A stretch of DNA of 64,000 nucleotides. Source: Norana najaformis (Eukaryota > Annelida > Clitellata > Crassiclitellata > Hormogastridae). The notes below the pieces were generated by a model. That model made no database searches. It was not told the DNA's origin and saw nothing but the letters and a program-made list of their open reading frames with translations. The stretch is taken from the NCBI GenBank assembly GCA_964023275.1, contig OZ029917.1, positions 23,608,488-23,672,487 of the forward strand. The letters run 5' to 3'. A program made the translations under genes and the position numbers. Shown here one piece after another: positions 33,316 through 47,300 of this stretch. Each line of letters opens with the position of its first letter. Position 1 is the first letter of the stretch.

Positions 33316-34430
33316 TAATATTAATTAAGTAAAAGGATATAACAAAAGTGGAAGAACAAAAAATCAGAACAGTGGGAGACTAAAATAGTACTCAAATAGG
33401 CCTATAAAGTTTCAGCTTAATAAATCCCAACTAAAAGGAGAAATGTAGGGCCATGTTGCCTACTTACCCACACTCTTGTGAGCTTCAACGACCATCGAGC
33501 GATGCCTTAAGCATTATTACAGTGGCGATATAGAAGTTCTCAGATTAGATTAGATTAGACCGCTGCCACCCACCGTAACTGCCTCTCTGTCTCCCTGCTG
33601 CTCTGGTTTCCTGGCAATCGATTCTTGTACTTCTTAGTTCCTACGGTACATCTGGACAACCTCTGTGACTCGACGCAGCTTTCGTGAACAAAGCTAATGC
33701 CCTGCGGTTAGCGTAAGGTAGCACTTTAGTGCACGATTACGCTTACTTTATTGTTTAGATGGCAGCACTTTTGATGCTTTGGTTTCTACCTTTTGATGTA
33801 GTCCATGTTTTCTTTTTAAAGTGGATCAAAATGGTGGTTTTATTGAAGATTAATAATAATAATCGTAGTTTTGCGACAATTTAGTATTTTACGGATGTAA
33901 TCATGACGATTTTCAACAAGTAGTTCATGTATATCATCGACGCGAAAGGTCTGTAATGTGAAATTTCTAGATGTTTATCCTGTGTCTCGTTTAAGGATTA
34001 ATTCTCATTTATGAGATTTTTATTTTCTCCAGCAGCCTGTGTCGATCACATCTGGCGATAAAACTGGCTGCGTATCCGGAAGAGGTTTCAGTAGTATTAA
34101 ATTAGTAACCAATCAGAGGAAGAAATGGCCGAGTAGGTATATTGGCAATAAAAAGTAATAGTTGCAACAATGGATTGTGGTCCCCGAGCACTTCCCGGAT
34201 ATAATATCGCGTCTTTACTAACGATTGTGCCCGATGTGTCAAAACAATGATGAATTGTCAGAATACAGGCATCAGAATACATGCGTCCGTTCTTGGAACC
34301 ACTGAACTGGGCTGACTTTTAATGAGCACATGTGGCTTTAACAAGTGTATAGATATACATGTATTTCCAATTGAATCTAGGGACTTTTATGACACCACTG
34401 TAATAATGCTGAAGGCATCAGTCACTGGTC
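33316..34430. other. Intergenic, nothing recognised
   Basis: No coding exon or defined repeat beyond the GATTA run. Confidence 0.4.
33541..33560. repeat. GATTA pentanucleotide run
   Basis: Short run of agatt units, the same tail type as the dispersed family B repeats at 40600-40715 and 58375-58462. Confidence 0.5.
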
Positions 34431-34434
34431 GCTA

Positions 34435-35000
34435 ATAAACAGAATCGTCGTACAAGCCAAATTCCAGGGTGAATCTGGTCAAAAGCCAAGAAGGGAATCC
34501 GAGAAGATGTGGAAGCAGTTTACGGAGGTAATTAGTCTGGGAAGAGATGAGTTTTTAGTCAAGGTATGCAAGACAAAATAGACTGCAAAGCAAACGTTTG
34601 CAGGAAAAGAGTTACAGAGTCAGGGCCAACAACAGAAAAGGCACACCTGCCAAGAGCTCTCCTTGTTCATGGAATTGCCAGATTAATACAGTCAGAAGAC
34701 CTTGTCAAGTAAAGGCAAGTCTTGCAAGTCAGTATACTGTGAAGATAGCGAGGTTGGCTGAAATGTAGTCTTTTATATGATTTCCTCAGTCTTCACAGTT
34801 ATTTGCTTTTCTGTGGGCAGCCTGTACAGTGATTTCAGGATTGGTGATGTAAGTTGATATTTTGGAGTTTTAGTGATGACTCAGGCCAAGGTATTTGGAA
34901 TGTTAAAACTTCAAAACATTAGCTTTTAGAATGCCAATAAGAAGCAAGTTACAGTAGTCAAGACATCTGGAGACCAAGGCATTAGACAAACAAACCAAAT
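34435..35000 (+). repeat. Probable dispersed repeat of unknown class
   Basis: Non-coding phrases such as gagttacagagtcagggccaacaacagaaaaggcacacc and gcaagttacagtagtcaagacatctggagaccaaggcat have the look of a family I have seen repeated in invertebrate genomes. No termini could be found, and a related stretch is hinted at near 49190 (gaattccagagccttgctgg). Confidence 0.3.
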
Positions 35001-36700
35001 GTTTGAAATTGCTTTAGTGTCATTCCATGTCAAATCAGGACTATCTTGGATTTTAATTAAATTTGGCACACATGTTCCACTGCCAGATATAAAGAAATTT
35101 CTTAAAATTTTACTTGATTATCTCGAAAAATGTTGGAATTACAGAATTTTAAACTTATTTGCTATTTTATGACTTCGCAAAAAATTGAATGATTGACGAT
35201 ATTCGACTTGTTGTAAATCTGGAAGTAATAAAGATAGAAGCCTGAAATTTTCAGCTTCTTATAAGTTTCTTGTGCTGATTATAAAAAATGCAATTATCAT
35301 TAGAGTATCTTCCATCTTTTAAAATATATGGAAAGGCAAACATTGCTGTTGTTTGGTGTGCTACCAGCCCAGATGGTAATGATATATAAATATATTTGTA
35401 ATAGCATGAGACTATATGAGTACTGATCTATGAATAAGAGAGGTGTTGAAAAAGTTCAGTAGATCTAACTTGTTGATGCATTTTGTAGCCCATGCTAGCC
35501 TGTTTTAGAGTATTTTGTAACACCAAAATGTCAGTGTTAGCAGTACATGACATAGTTGAATCTTGGTACATGAATGCATCATAACAAGGATTAATTATGG
35601 TGCAAATTGCATATTGGGGTATTAATCCTAACCCCCAGAACCATGCCAGTGAAGTTCGTGATTTCATTGTATTTGCGAACTTTTACTGCTGATTACCTGT
35701 GCTGCAATGTCATCATGCCCTTTCAGAATTGAGTGGAACTGACTCAAAATGGTGCAGATTAAAAAGACTATATGTGGTGCAAATGCCACTTTAATGCCTG
35801 GATACTTTCCACTAAATTATCTGAAGAAAGTATAAGCTTATACTGCATGTTGTGAAATGTAACATTTATTAATTACAATAATAATTGTATGTACTAATTA
35901 TGATTAACTATTATTGTTAGTTATATTTATAATATATTGAACTATATAATGCAATATAATGTATAATTTATATATGTATTATAATATACTACAATTAGAT
36001 GCTTATCTCAACTTAAAGCCTTGTCTCTTTCAAATGGCTTATCCACTATAGGCTGCCGCTCTGTTTTAATGAACTCATCTTGTGGTGTTGACCAGACTGT
36101 CGCTGGGTTTTGGTGCACCGTCAGTTGATACCTTGTGCAGTAGACACCAGTGCGATAGAAATTATTAATTAACAATAGCAATACTGTGTCAGTGTAATAA
36201 TACCTTCTGTCTGCTTGGCATGTTGGAACTTTGGATGAACAGTGTTTACGAATACAAATGTAATATTTGATTCTGACAGAATAGAATACAACTGGTACTA
36301 AGTTGCTAACTACTAGTAGACTGTTGTACTACACGTTGACCTAGCACACCAGTAGAAATCAGTGACATTGACGTTCGTTTGTCCTATTCACTTTCTGTGG
36401 TTTATTAAATTCAGTAATTTGATTTCACTGATGGATGACTTGATGTCACAGGTCCATGATGGGCAAAGCCAACTACTTTGTGCAGTAGTTTCTCTCTCTT
36501 TCTGCTGCCAGCCTGTAATCGTGTATTATTAATAGTATTAGCTAAGTTGTTAACTACTTTGCATGACTGGAAGTAACCAAAAAACGAAATAGTGTAAATT
36601 AACCGCGACCGTAAGTGTGACAATAAATAGATACTGGTCAAGCAGATTATCATATTATTGAATGATTTTTATGAAACCACATAAAATGTACGTCAACATT
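35001..36700. other. Intergenic, nothing recognised
   Basis: AT-rich sequence. The minus-strand open frame at 35428-35667 has no recognisable domain. Confidence 0.4.
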
Positions 36701-36717
36701 TGAAGTTATGCATGTGA

Positions 36718-36855
36718 TTGACTTAACCAAGTAGACGAATGTCCAGTCCATGCTTTTGGAATTCTGGAAACATCTTTGCCTTGCTGTGGAATTGAACCCC
36801 AGCCTTTGGCTTGACAGTCCAATATGCTAACCACCAGACTATGGTGCACCTCTCT
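36718..36855 (-). mobile_element. SINE family A copy, inverted, 5' part
   Basis: On the minus strand: ccatagtctggtggttagcatattggactgtcaagccaaaggctggggttcaattcc, a clear tRNA-like head with a B-box-like ggttcaattcc. Confidence 0.65.
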
Positions 36856-37044
36856 TATTAAAACAGTAAAAAATTGCTGGGTGCTGACAGTCCATGCTTT
36901 GTTACAGCTGCCCATTGGATATAAGATCTAAGGTTATTTACATGTGTAAAACAGTGCAGAGTAAGTAACCTTCTACAATAGGTCTATAGATGTTAAAGAT
37001 GAAGAGAACATTCCATTTAGATGAAATTGCGAGGCAGCCATGGA

Positions 37045-37300
37045 TATGGAGTGTTGGCAACTTCGCTTTCTTAGCCTCGGCATATGAGGACAGGTCTTTC
37101 AGTCTTTTTTCAGTCTTCTGCCTTGCTGTGTGATCATCCTGCCATCAGTGTATGGTCAATGTACTTGTTTATAGCTGAGTTTGCAAAGTGGTGCAAGTGG
37201 AGCAGAATTCTGGAAACGTCTTTCTGCCCTGGTGGGGAATTGAACCCCAACCTTTGAGTTGATAGTCCAGTGTGCTAACCACCAGACTACTGCTCACCCT
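37045..37300 (-). mobile_element. SINE family A copy, inverted, near full-length
   Basis: On the minus strand the head (gtagtctggtggttagcacactgg, B box ggttcaattcccc) is followed by the body (ctgctccacttgcaccactttgc) and the 3' part (gacctgtcctcatatgccgaggctaag). It lies about 450 bases upstream of the VKR start codon. Confidence 0.7.
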
Positions 37301-37744
37301 TCATATTACAACGTTAACAAAATTTCTGAGTGCTGGCAATAAAGCAGACTTTCAGAGACATCCCATGTTCAGTCTCATCTCGGTCTCATCTCGGAGGCCA
37401 AACATTTTGGTCTTGTCTTGGAATCCCTTGGCCTCAGCCTCATCTTGGAACCCAAGGTCTTGGTCTTGTCTCTGACATCTTCTTTTTTCAGTAAGTGGCA
37501 TCACTGAGTGTTGACCTGCTATAGACGTAATCACTGGTAAATGTTTTTCTGTGTTTGAGAATCAAACCCCTTACCTCATGACCTTGCAAGATTGTTGGTC
37601 ATGTTAGATTGATTGTCTGAATCTGTTCATTGTCAAGAATATTGTCAGACAGGAACAAAGAGCTGTGTTTGATCAGCTCAGGCTGCTTTATTGGACAACA
37701 GAATTTCCTTGTTTATAGTCAGCTTTATGTTATTTTGATTTCCA

Positions 37745-38276
37745 GACCGTTTCCATGACAGACAACATGCACGTTGTCTTTGCTGCAACATACCATGGAT
37801 TGTGGGTCACTCTGCGACTCTTGACTCTTGTTTGGCTCTGCTGCATGGCTCAGTTGCCAGTTGGCTCAGAAGCCAAGTGTCTTCAGGACAGACAAGGTAT
37901 TCTGACTTATCTCAGATAACTTCATTTGTAATTTTTCTGAAGTAATTTCATTACATATGTTAAATAATAGTAGTTGAATTATTACAGGTTAGTGTTCATA
38001 ACTTCATAACTGCCTGGAATTATATTGGTTGCGTTGATGTGTTTGGGAATGCCGCTGACTGAAATGGCCTTACAAGATGGTTAGAAACTGACACTATAGA
38101 TGTCACATTTATTATGCTGTATTTGGTAACAATATTAATGATTGTTTGCCATAAATATTTCCTAAGTCTTCTGAGCTCTAGTGGGAAGGAGGGAAGTTGT
38201 CAATTCAGGGCACAGTGATAATACTGTTTGTATTTAAATCTAGTAATCCAAGGCAAGCTATTTGTGTGTATGTGTA

Positions 38277-38307
<31 letters not shown>

Positions 38308-41300
38308 ATGCATGTATGTAACTGACCATTTTCATAGTGCGTTCTAAATACCTCTGGCCTAACTAGCCTAAATGATGTTACAGTTAATTAAGAACAGCAC
38401 ATTCATTTATCTACATATAATGCTCAAACAACAGAAAAAGTCACCACTTGCAGGCGGTCACATACATGTACTGTAGAACTGAACCAGCGAGAGTTCCATT
38501 CAGGGTTGGTAGTTGATGCCATCTTTAGAGTTCCTAGTCCATGTTGTGTTGGGAATGACAAACAGTGACAGCCAAACAAACACTTGCGCATGGTTATGTT
38601 TACTGACTGGCACTCCCGGGACGGATGATAGAAGACGCAGCATCTGGATATCCCTCAGACCGCCTAAGTCTGTGCAGGACAGGGATTTGTCAGTAGCCAG
38701 CCATTTGATCACAGAATTTCTCTGTGATGGACAGTCAGTACCACTCTGAAGACTCTGCCTCACTGTATCCAAGATTTCCAGGTTGCAGACAGCATGCATG
38801 TGTAAGTCTATGGTTCAAGAATGTTCAAGTGTGAACCAGTGTGAACCAGTGTACCTGTTGCAGCTTGATGAATTCAAAGTGGCAGTCAGGCTTCAATGTT
38901 GTGCATCCTAATGTTTTCCAAAATGCTCTCAGTGCAAAGCAGACTTGAGAAATAACTCCAGAACGAAGACTTGGACAAGGTAGATGGCTGAACATAAGAG
39001 AACTATGAAGCAATTTCGGCATTTGATCAACAGATCTCTCAAAACGAAGAAGACGTGTCAGCAACAGCCATATTAACCAATAAGAAACCTAGTGAGATTA
39101 AAATTACTTTGTTAATATTACTCTTAACAAGTGACGTCCAGTATTTAGTAAAAATGGGAAGGTCTTACACATAACCGTGTTTACAGTTAAGAAAAGGAAT
39201 TGTGACAGTGATGACTTTGTTTATGATGATGCTTTGTTCAGAACTTTGTTCCTTGAGCACCATATAGTTTGATCACATGATATCTGATTGGTTAATGGAG
39301 TTAAATACTGATCAGTTCAGCAATTAATCTATTTACATTGATTTGCAGATGTGTATCCCAAACGGCATTTCTACTACAACAGCTCGAGCTTACCAATTCG
39401 TATAGAGATGAGTGACAGGTCATCACATCAGCTTGTAAGTCGTATCCTGCGTATCCTTCTTACTGAAGTGCTTGGCTATGCTAAGGTGGAGCTGACGAAT
39501 GGATACAACTCCTTGGAGGTGAAACCTACTCTCAGACGCTTGTCTGGGTAAGATAAGAAATTGTCTTTTGTTTATTATCTGTTATATCCTAAAATTCGTA
39601 TATAATGCCACTACAGGAGCTTGTTTCTTTCTGCTTCATTTACCCTGGTGCTCCTATTCAAACATTGCTGTATTTTGCTATTCACCTTGTCTAATTGCCG
39701 TGCTCTTATCCTTGCATTGTTTACCTGCTGTTGTTCTGTGACTTTTCGGTGACCATGCATGACTATGAGATCTCATAAGGTGCTGTAAAATGAAACGTTT
39801 TGACTGGATCTGTTCTAATCACCACCTATACTGTGCGCTTGGCTGTTGGAACTCATAATTTATGATGCTAAGTAAAAGACTGAATTGATTGTGGAGCAGA
39901 TTTTTTCCTTTAAAGTCTGAAAGCATGAACTTTACCTCACAATTCATTATTTCTTCAGTTGTATGCCTTGCAACTAGATACCATTGTTTTGTTCCTTATA
40001 ATTTTATCTAGGGATGAAAAAGTGCCGCAAACAATGATCAACCTTGAAGTATGGGTACCTGCTGGATACAATGTTGAAATCGAACTCAGCTATGGGAATC
40101 TAGTAAATGGAGGACCGCTTGGACCATCTGGCAGGTTAGTCAGCTAATGGTCCAGTTATTATGCACCCTCATCAGTTATTTGGTTGTCTTTCATTTGCAT
40201 GTTAGACTGCAAACACTAAAATCAGACATCTGATGTTCTGTCCAAACAGAATAACTCAAAATTTCTTTCCCATTTGCACCTGAACAAGGCAAGTGCCTCC
40301 AGGTTCTACTTTTTGGGTCAAGATCGGGTGTTGAGGGAGAGGACTGGCCTCCAACACTCGTATATCGAAGCTATTCAAATGGAGTCGCTTTAATATAACA
40401 CCCATGGCCGCCCCTTGGGTTTGGCTGAGAGAATTGATCTTCTTTTTATCAGCCTCAAGGCCAGAAACCCAAAGTTGTTAGATCATTTGGCTGAAGTGCA
40501 GACACAGAGGTGACACACCCATTGGACATCCTTTCTGGCAATGGCTTGACAGTGAATTGTCAGTGTAATCTGACACCTGGATTACAGTTACTGACTGCAT
40601 ATGGTTTAATTTTAAGCAACCATTGACTGATGCCTTATGCATTCACTAACAGTGCTGTGGAAGTCATTGGATTTGATTAAATGTGATTAGATTAGATTAG
40701 ATTTGAAGCACAGATGCATATACGAATGGTGTTCAGCTTAATTTTATGTAATTTAGTGTAATTGAGTGTATATATATGTGTGTGTGTGTGCCCTTATATA
40801 TAGAGCATCTTTTCATTATATCTTGTTGAAATCAGTTTTGGCCTTGCAGTGGTACGAAAATGAAGTTTTTAGAAGATGACAAGCAGCCGTTAGTTTAGAA
40901 ACATGTTGCCTCGGAATCACTTTCTTTGCCTTTATTCCACCACTAATTTTATGCCAATCTGTTAGTCTTTTTTGCCACATAAGTTTACACCTTTACTAAG
41001 GAGTCTTCTGAGTGCAGTGCCAATTGAGTGCTTAAATGCAGTAATTTACTTGATTTTGCACTTCAGGAAATGCAGATTTGAGGTAGGCTTTCCAAAAAAG
41101 TTGTCTTGCCACTGAAAAATTATGACATTGCATGGTGTATCTGTGAACAAATGGGACAGTTGGCTTACTGTTGGCAAGGGGCTGAAAGTACTTGGAGATG
41201 GTCAGATATGCACTGGTCAGACCATATGTGCATGTATATATCTTGATGCTTAGTATAATGCCTCAAACGCCCAGTAATCACTTGCTTAAGTGATGTTGAA

Positions 41301-44300
41301 GTTCACCAAGAACAACAAGTTCATCTGTAAACAAATATTGCTCAGATAAATGGAGAAATCACCACTGCAAGACTTTCACACACATGTAGAGCCCTACCAA
41401 TGGAGTCCCATCCAGAGTTAACAATTGCATATTTGCTGCAGCTTAGTGGGAAATAAACCCTGCTAACTCACTTATACTGCTTAGCTGCTGCTAAAGGTTT
41501 CTGTTTAGCCTCTGATCAAGGCAACAAATGAAGTGTAGAGGTAATTGGTTGTCTTCTAATCCAATACCAACAACTATAACAACAACATTTAAAGCATCGA
41601 TCTCAAACTAAAGCGGTGACAGTGATTACTGTTTTGATTAAATGTGTGCTATGCTGATATTAATGTTTATAATAGTTTTTTGTAATTTTGAACTAGGTTT
41701 GGGTGGTTTCTGCCCACCTCAATGATTGAGGAAGTCTGGAATAAGTCAAGCATTGCCATTGACCACTGGAAGGCACTGCGGCTTACAGAGGTGACCTCGC
41801 TGTTTGCACTGCCTGAACACATGGATCTCCTGGAGAATGTCCTGACCAAGAAAAGTCTAGGTTCAGAGGATTCCTTCTGTGATACAATAGCAAATGCGTG
41901 CCACAATGGGCTCTACACTCCACCCCATCATCACTGCCACCGTATGCCAGGCCGATGTGCTGTCTTGATTTCATCAACTCCAGGTTCTCATATTTAATTC
42001 TTTGCTGAGACTAACATAAGAGAATCTGAAGCATTTTTATTAAATGGAGAGAAAACCATTTTGTCTAATGGAAAGAGAACCGGTTTTACTAAATAGAAAG
42101 ATGCCTATCTGTCAAAAACTCTGTAGACCTCGTGTTGAATGAGTTTCAAATGAAGTACATATATGACAACAGTCTAACATTTGAATAACAAACAGAGTCT
42201 GTAGTGTGCATCTATGTCTGTTTTGCAGTATTTAACCCATTCCCACCTGAATTGTTTTCCCCGAAAATGAATAAATTGACAGTACACATGGTAGAATGAC
42301 AACAGTGCAACAAAGGTTACAGTAAAGTATAATAAAGTGTACATTTTCTGAATCAGCACACCTCTGGCTATGAAATGCACATTTTATTGTGAACAAAAGT
42401 TAATTTATATAGCTGCCTTAGAATGCCAAACGGCAAAACAGTCACCGATGCACAGATGAGCATTGCATTTCTCACAACAGGTAACAGAAAATAATTATAA
42501 CTGGTATCTTTACATTTGCCAGTCTTTGGGTTTTTATGCTTAGCCCAGACTCTGCACCTTTGCCTAACAAGTGAGTTAGAGAGAAAGTGCTACACAAGCA
42601 GCTTTAGTATGGGTGTAGGGCATCTACCGGGACCTGGCATAACAGCATCATCAGTGACGGGCAGTGTCTAAAGGTTCTAATGCTCCAGTAAATGGAATGT
42701 CCTTTCTGGAAAAAGTTGTTTGCCAGTTCCAGTGATCATCATCAGAAGCTGCTATTGGTTGGTTGAATGATGTCCCAGCAGCAGAAGGGAAGGAAGCGAA
42801 ACGATGGCCTGGACAATGACCACCTCGACCGCGACTTCGACCACGACCTTGACTTTGACTAAGACTAACATCGACAGTGACTTGATCCACCTCTGATGCT
42901 ACTGTTGGCTGAGAAGTCCTTTTCAACAGATGCAGATGTTGCCTGGAAATGGAAAATGATATACAACTGAATTAGAAGGGATGAATGGAAAAAGCATCAT
43001 TCATCGTCAGTCAGCTGATCAACAGGCACGCCCACTTTTGCCATAAAATTATTTTCATTATGTAGTTTTTGTAGTTTTGCTAGTATTGAGCATCAATAAA
43101 TATCACTAGGCTTTCAATCAACATAATAACAAAATTTCACATCACAGTCATCAAGAAGTTTACACAAAATAAAAACAAAATAAAACAACATTGTATCGCT
43201 TACCTGTCCAACCTCATCATCAGTCAGCAATGCTGCTGAGTCCAACAGGCACGGTTTCGTTTTCGGACTGGTTTTGCATGCAGGGCCGATTCCAAACAAA
43301 CTAGTCACTGCCGAGCTTCAAATCGCTTACGAATTTATATTCCGAAGAGGTAAACTCGTCATCCGTGTCATCCTGAACATGCCTCAAAAACTTCCGATAT
43401 CGGAATGCCTTTTCCCATCACTTTAAACTCTTTTTTCTCACAGTAAATCTAATTATTTCTCAACAAATCGCGACCCAATATGTCCGGAAATTTACCAGCA
43501 ACAACACTAATGCTATTTTTAGGTATGACATAATTGAGTTATAATTATTTTCTCTGTTTTGCAGTATTTAATGCGTTTTGTCCACCCATTTGCACAGTAG
43601 ACTATGTTTATGTTGATGTTTTACCAGGACAGAAACTTTTGTACAGCTTGTTGCTTAAATTCCAAAGTAGTCTCTTACCTGAATAGGTTTGCTTTTTTGT
43701 CGTTTTTACAAGTATTGTATTAGAATGTATGGGATATGATGGTGTTAATTTCTTTCCAGACTTAGGTGATGTACGACTGCTCCAACAAATTGAAACACTG
43801 CAGCTGAATGTTGCAGTGGCCTGGATTGGCGAGCATTTTCGTAGCTTTGTGCAGCAAGAAACGGCTCGAAATGTCCCAGTCCTCTTCTTCAACTGGGTGC
43901 CAAACGACCTCACGGCAAGCCACAACTACTCACGCGTGCTCTTTCCAACATGCGATGTGACCAATACCTTCAAAACGAAGTGTGACTTTGAGCTGCATCA
44001 GTTGACGAAGATGATGTGGGCTGTCATCCGGTCACACACTCCGGAGGCTTATCACTTGGTTACGCAGATGGAGTTCGGCCAGGAAGAACTTAATCATCTG
44101 CTACGGCAGTTTGCTGAGCAGAGTGAGCAGAGGGATGCATCACGGAATGAATTGCTTGAAGAGGTGGCATGTCAGTGGGTTCAAAGTCATGAGGACATCT
44201 GGAGTAAATGGTTGCCTGAGACACTGTCAAGTAAGACACCTATCTACCTGGGTGGAATGTTTCCAATGACTGGACCTTACTGGAGGTCACCTGGAATCCT

Positions 44301-47300
44301 ACCAGGTAACTCAGTTAAAGTCTTTTAACTAATGTTATGTCTGTGCATCTGAATCTTTATACTGGCGCATGTATCTTGATATCTGTTGTTGCCAACATAT
44401 TCATCATTCTTTCTATCAGTGTACTTACGCTTACAGGTTTGAAAAGTATGTATCAAATCTAAAGCTATATTTATTGCACAACGAATGCAGTTTACATGGT
44501 CTTGAAATGTATATTTAGCTGAGTCAACTATGTGTAGTGGAAGATGGTTTCAAGGGTATTGTGGATCTGTGACCGCACTCTTGCATGCATGTGTGTGCAT
44601 GTGTTTGTGTGTACCAAGGCAATTGAAATAATGTCTTTGGAGTACCTCTTGAAGCAGTGGCTATCTAAACAAAGTGTGTTAATATAATGTAATTTAAGAA
44701 TAAGGTGTTTCCAGTAAGCTACTTTTGCATAGATTTGCATTTAGTCACTGCTTTGCTTGCATAGAGATTGCAGAACTACTGAGTAAGCCCATAAAATCTT
44801 TCTTAAACTCTTGGGGCCATCTCCTGATAAATCTGTATGTCTGATTGCAGGAGCTGTGATGGCAGTTAATTTCATCAATGCCGACCCCAACATCCTCCCG
44901 GATTACGACATCCAGCTTCTCCTAAAGGATACAAAGTGTATGGTTGACGTTGCCATGACTGAGTTTCTCAAGCTTGTCATCAACAAAACGCGTGCAGTTG
45001 CTGGAATCATTGGTAGGTCACAGGCACATGCCTTTAACAGTTTTTTCCTGTCCTGAGTCATCATTTTTCATTAAAACATCTGTGCAAGTATTGGTCCAAG
45101 ATTCTGTGAGAAGATGCCTTTCCTGTTGCTCAACTCACTAACTGGTATCAGGTAACGACCGCATATATAATATCAAAGGCTAGCTATGAACCTGTTAATA
45201 GAATTAGATATTTTAATTTTTGACATCAGTGTGAGAATGCAATGTAAATAGCATACATATTGGCTTTAGTTTTAATTGCCTTTTAGGGCCAGCATGTTCA
45301 GAAACGGTGGAGTCAGTGGCTGGTGTTTCAAAACATTTCAACACGGTAGTCATCAGCTACAGTGCAGAAATCCACCTTCTGCGCAATCGTGACCAGTTTC
45401 CGCTGTTTCTCTCTACTGTTCCACACTTTCTACAGTACAGGTAAGAGTAAAATATTGTTCTCTTTAATCTTTTCAGTTTCCACTATTTTCATCCGACGTT
45501 TCATTTTGTTTTTCGCTACAGTGGGACCCAAAGAAATTTCTCTTTTGGTTGTGCAGTTGCCAATGTTTCTCTGCTATTCCAAATTTGCAGAATATATATA
45601 ATATGCACAATGGTCCTTTGAAACTACTTTTAATTATAATTAAGTAATTAATTATGTAATCATTGCATTTATTTGCAATTATATTATGTATATATCAGTA
45701 CTTTTGCTCTTTTTTGTTCAAATAGTGACATCTATGTGGAAATGTTCAAACGTTTCCAGTGGGAGCAGGTGTCACTCCTGGCTGAAGATGCTGTCAACTT
45801 TCCAGAGTACCACAGCCACCTTAAGGACCATTTTCTGTCCAATTCCATCCAAGTGCTGTACGAACGCAAAATGCCATCAAAGGCGAAAATGCAGGATGTT
45901 GAGAAGTACATTGAGGAACTGAAGCGGAGGGACACGAAGATCATCATCCTTACTTCATATGAACATTGCGCCAGAAAAGTCATTTGCATGGCCTTCAGAA
46001 AGGTACTGCTACTGTATTGCCGGTCATGTGTTCAATATATCATTCTTTCGTCAGTCGACGGTCAGCCAACATTCTTCTATTATAATCTAGAAAGGCGCTT
46101 TTTCTAACTTGGTTTAATAGTTGTTGACATTGGCGTCATGGTTAATTGCCATCGTGTCTGAGGTTTGAATCTTGAAACCTGGTGCATCATTTGATATCAA
46201 CAATTCATAGTGAGAGTGAGACTGTATACCAGGTATTCACACTTTGGATAACTAGCTATTTCTTTCCAGACTTAGCCAAAGCTTCTATGTCTCTGTAGTA
46301 GTCTTAAACTGGCTAGCAAGTGGATGTTGGTACTGTTCAGTCTGATCCTTCTCTCTGCACAGCTTGTATTTTACAGGGATCCATCCTTGGACCCTTATTA
46401 TTTACAAGTTTCAATTCACCAATCAGCCACATAGGTAATCACTTTGGAGTACAGTTACAGCACAGTGCTGACAATACTCATCTTTATGTTGTTCTATCAC
46501 TAACTGATTGGTTGGACAAGGTAAAACTTGAGGAATGCCTCTGTTCTGTACATACACAGTTTTGCTTCAAAGGTTTGGCATTAAACCCAGATAAATGTGA
46601 AGCGATTATACTTGACGTATGCTAACACCTGCATTCTCTCCCTTGTCATTCCAGTATTGACCTTGCTGGTACTGTAGTTCCAAACACTGTGACGGCACTT
46701 GGAGTAACTGTGGACAGCAACTTCACATTTCAGTTCCATTTAGCAAACCTCTGCAGATCTCGTTTGCATCACATCAGGGCAACATGTCCGGTCAACTCTG
46801 ACCAAAGAAATGTAACCAACCATTGCCTGTCTCTTCTCTGCAATCGCCCTGATAATGCCAACTTGGTTTTTGTTGGTATCTCAGGTCTTGAACCCAAGAG
46901 GTGTCAGTGCATCCAAAGCTCCCTGGTGTGAATGGTGCTGCATGCACCTCCTTGATCAAACTGCTCAGCCCTACTCTGTCAGCAGCAATGGCTTCCTGTA
47001 GAATTCAGGAGAAGATTTAAACTGGCCTGTCTAACCTGTGAAACATGAGCACTTTACCTACTGTCAACCACAAGTCTCTCAGGACTTACATCCTTGTCTG
47101 CTACTTTTGACTTGCTTTTACCATGTTTGTGACTCAGTCAGTGTTCTTCAACTCCAACATCATGTGTTTGAGTATTACTTTTGGTTGAGATGCTTATTAA
47201 ATAAGAAATTGTAGAATGTATCTTGATAAAATTACTTTGGCTGTGTATATCTCATAAGTGCACTGTAAGACTATTATCCTCTGTGTATTGATCCTTCTGA

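Noticed and set aside
43608..43925. 105-codon minus-strand ORF
   Set aside because: Shadow of VKR exon 5 on the opposite strand.
45013..45286. Possible extra VKR exon near 45090-45150
   Set aside because: Exons 6 and 7 already join in phase through IIG-PACSE, and the candidate reading contains a stop.
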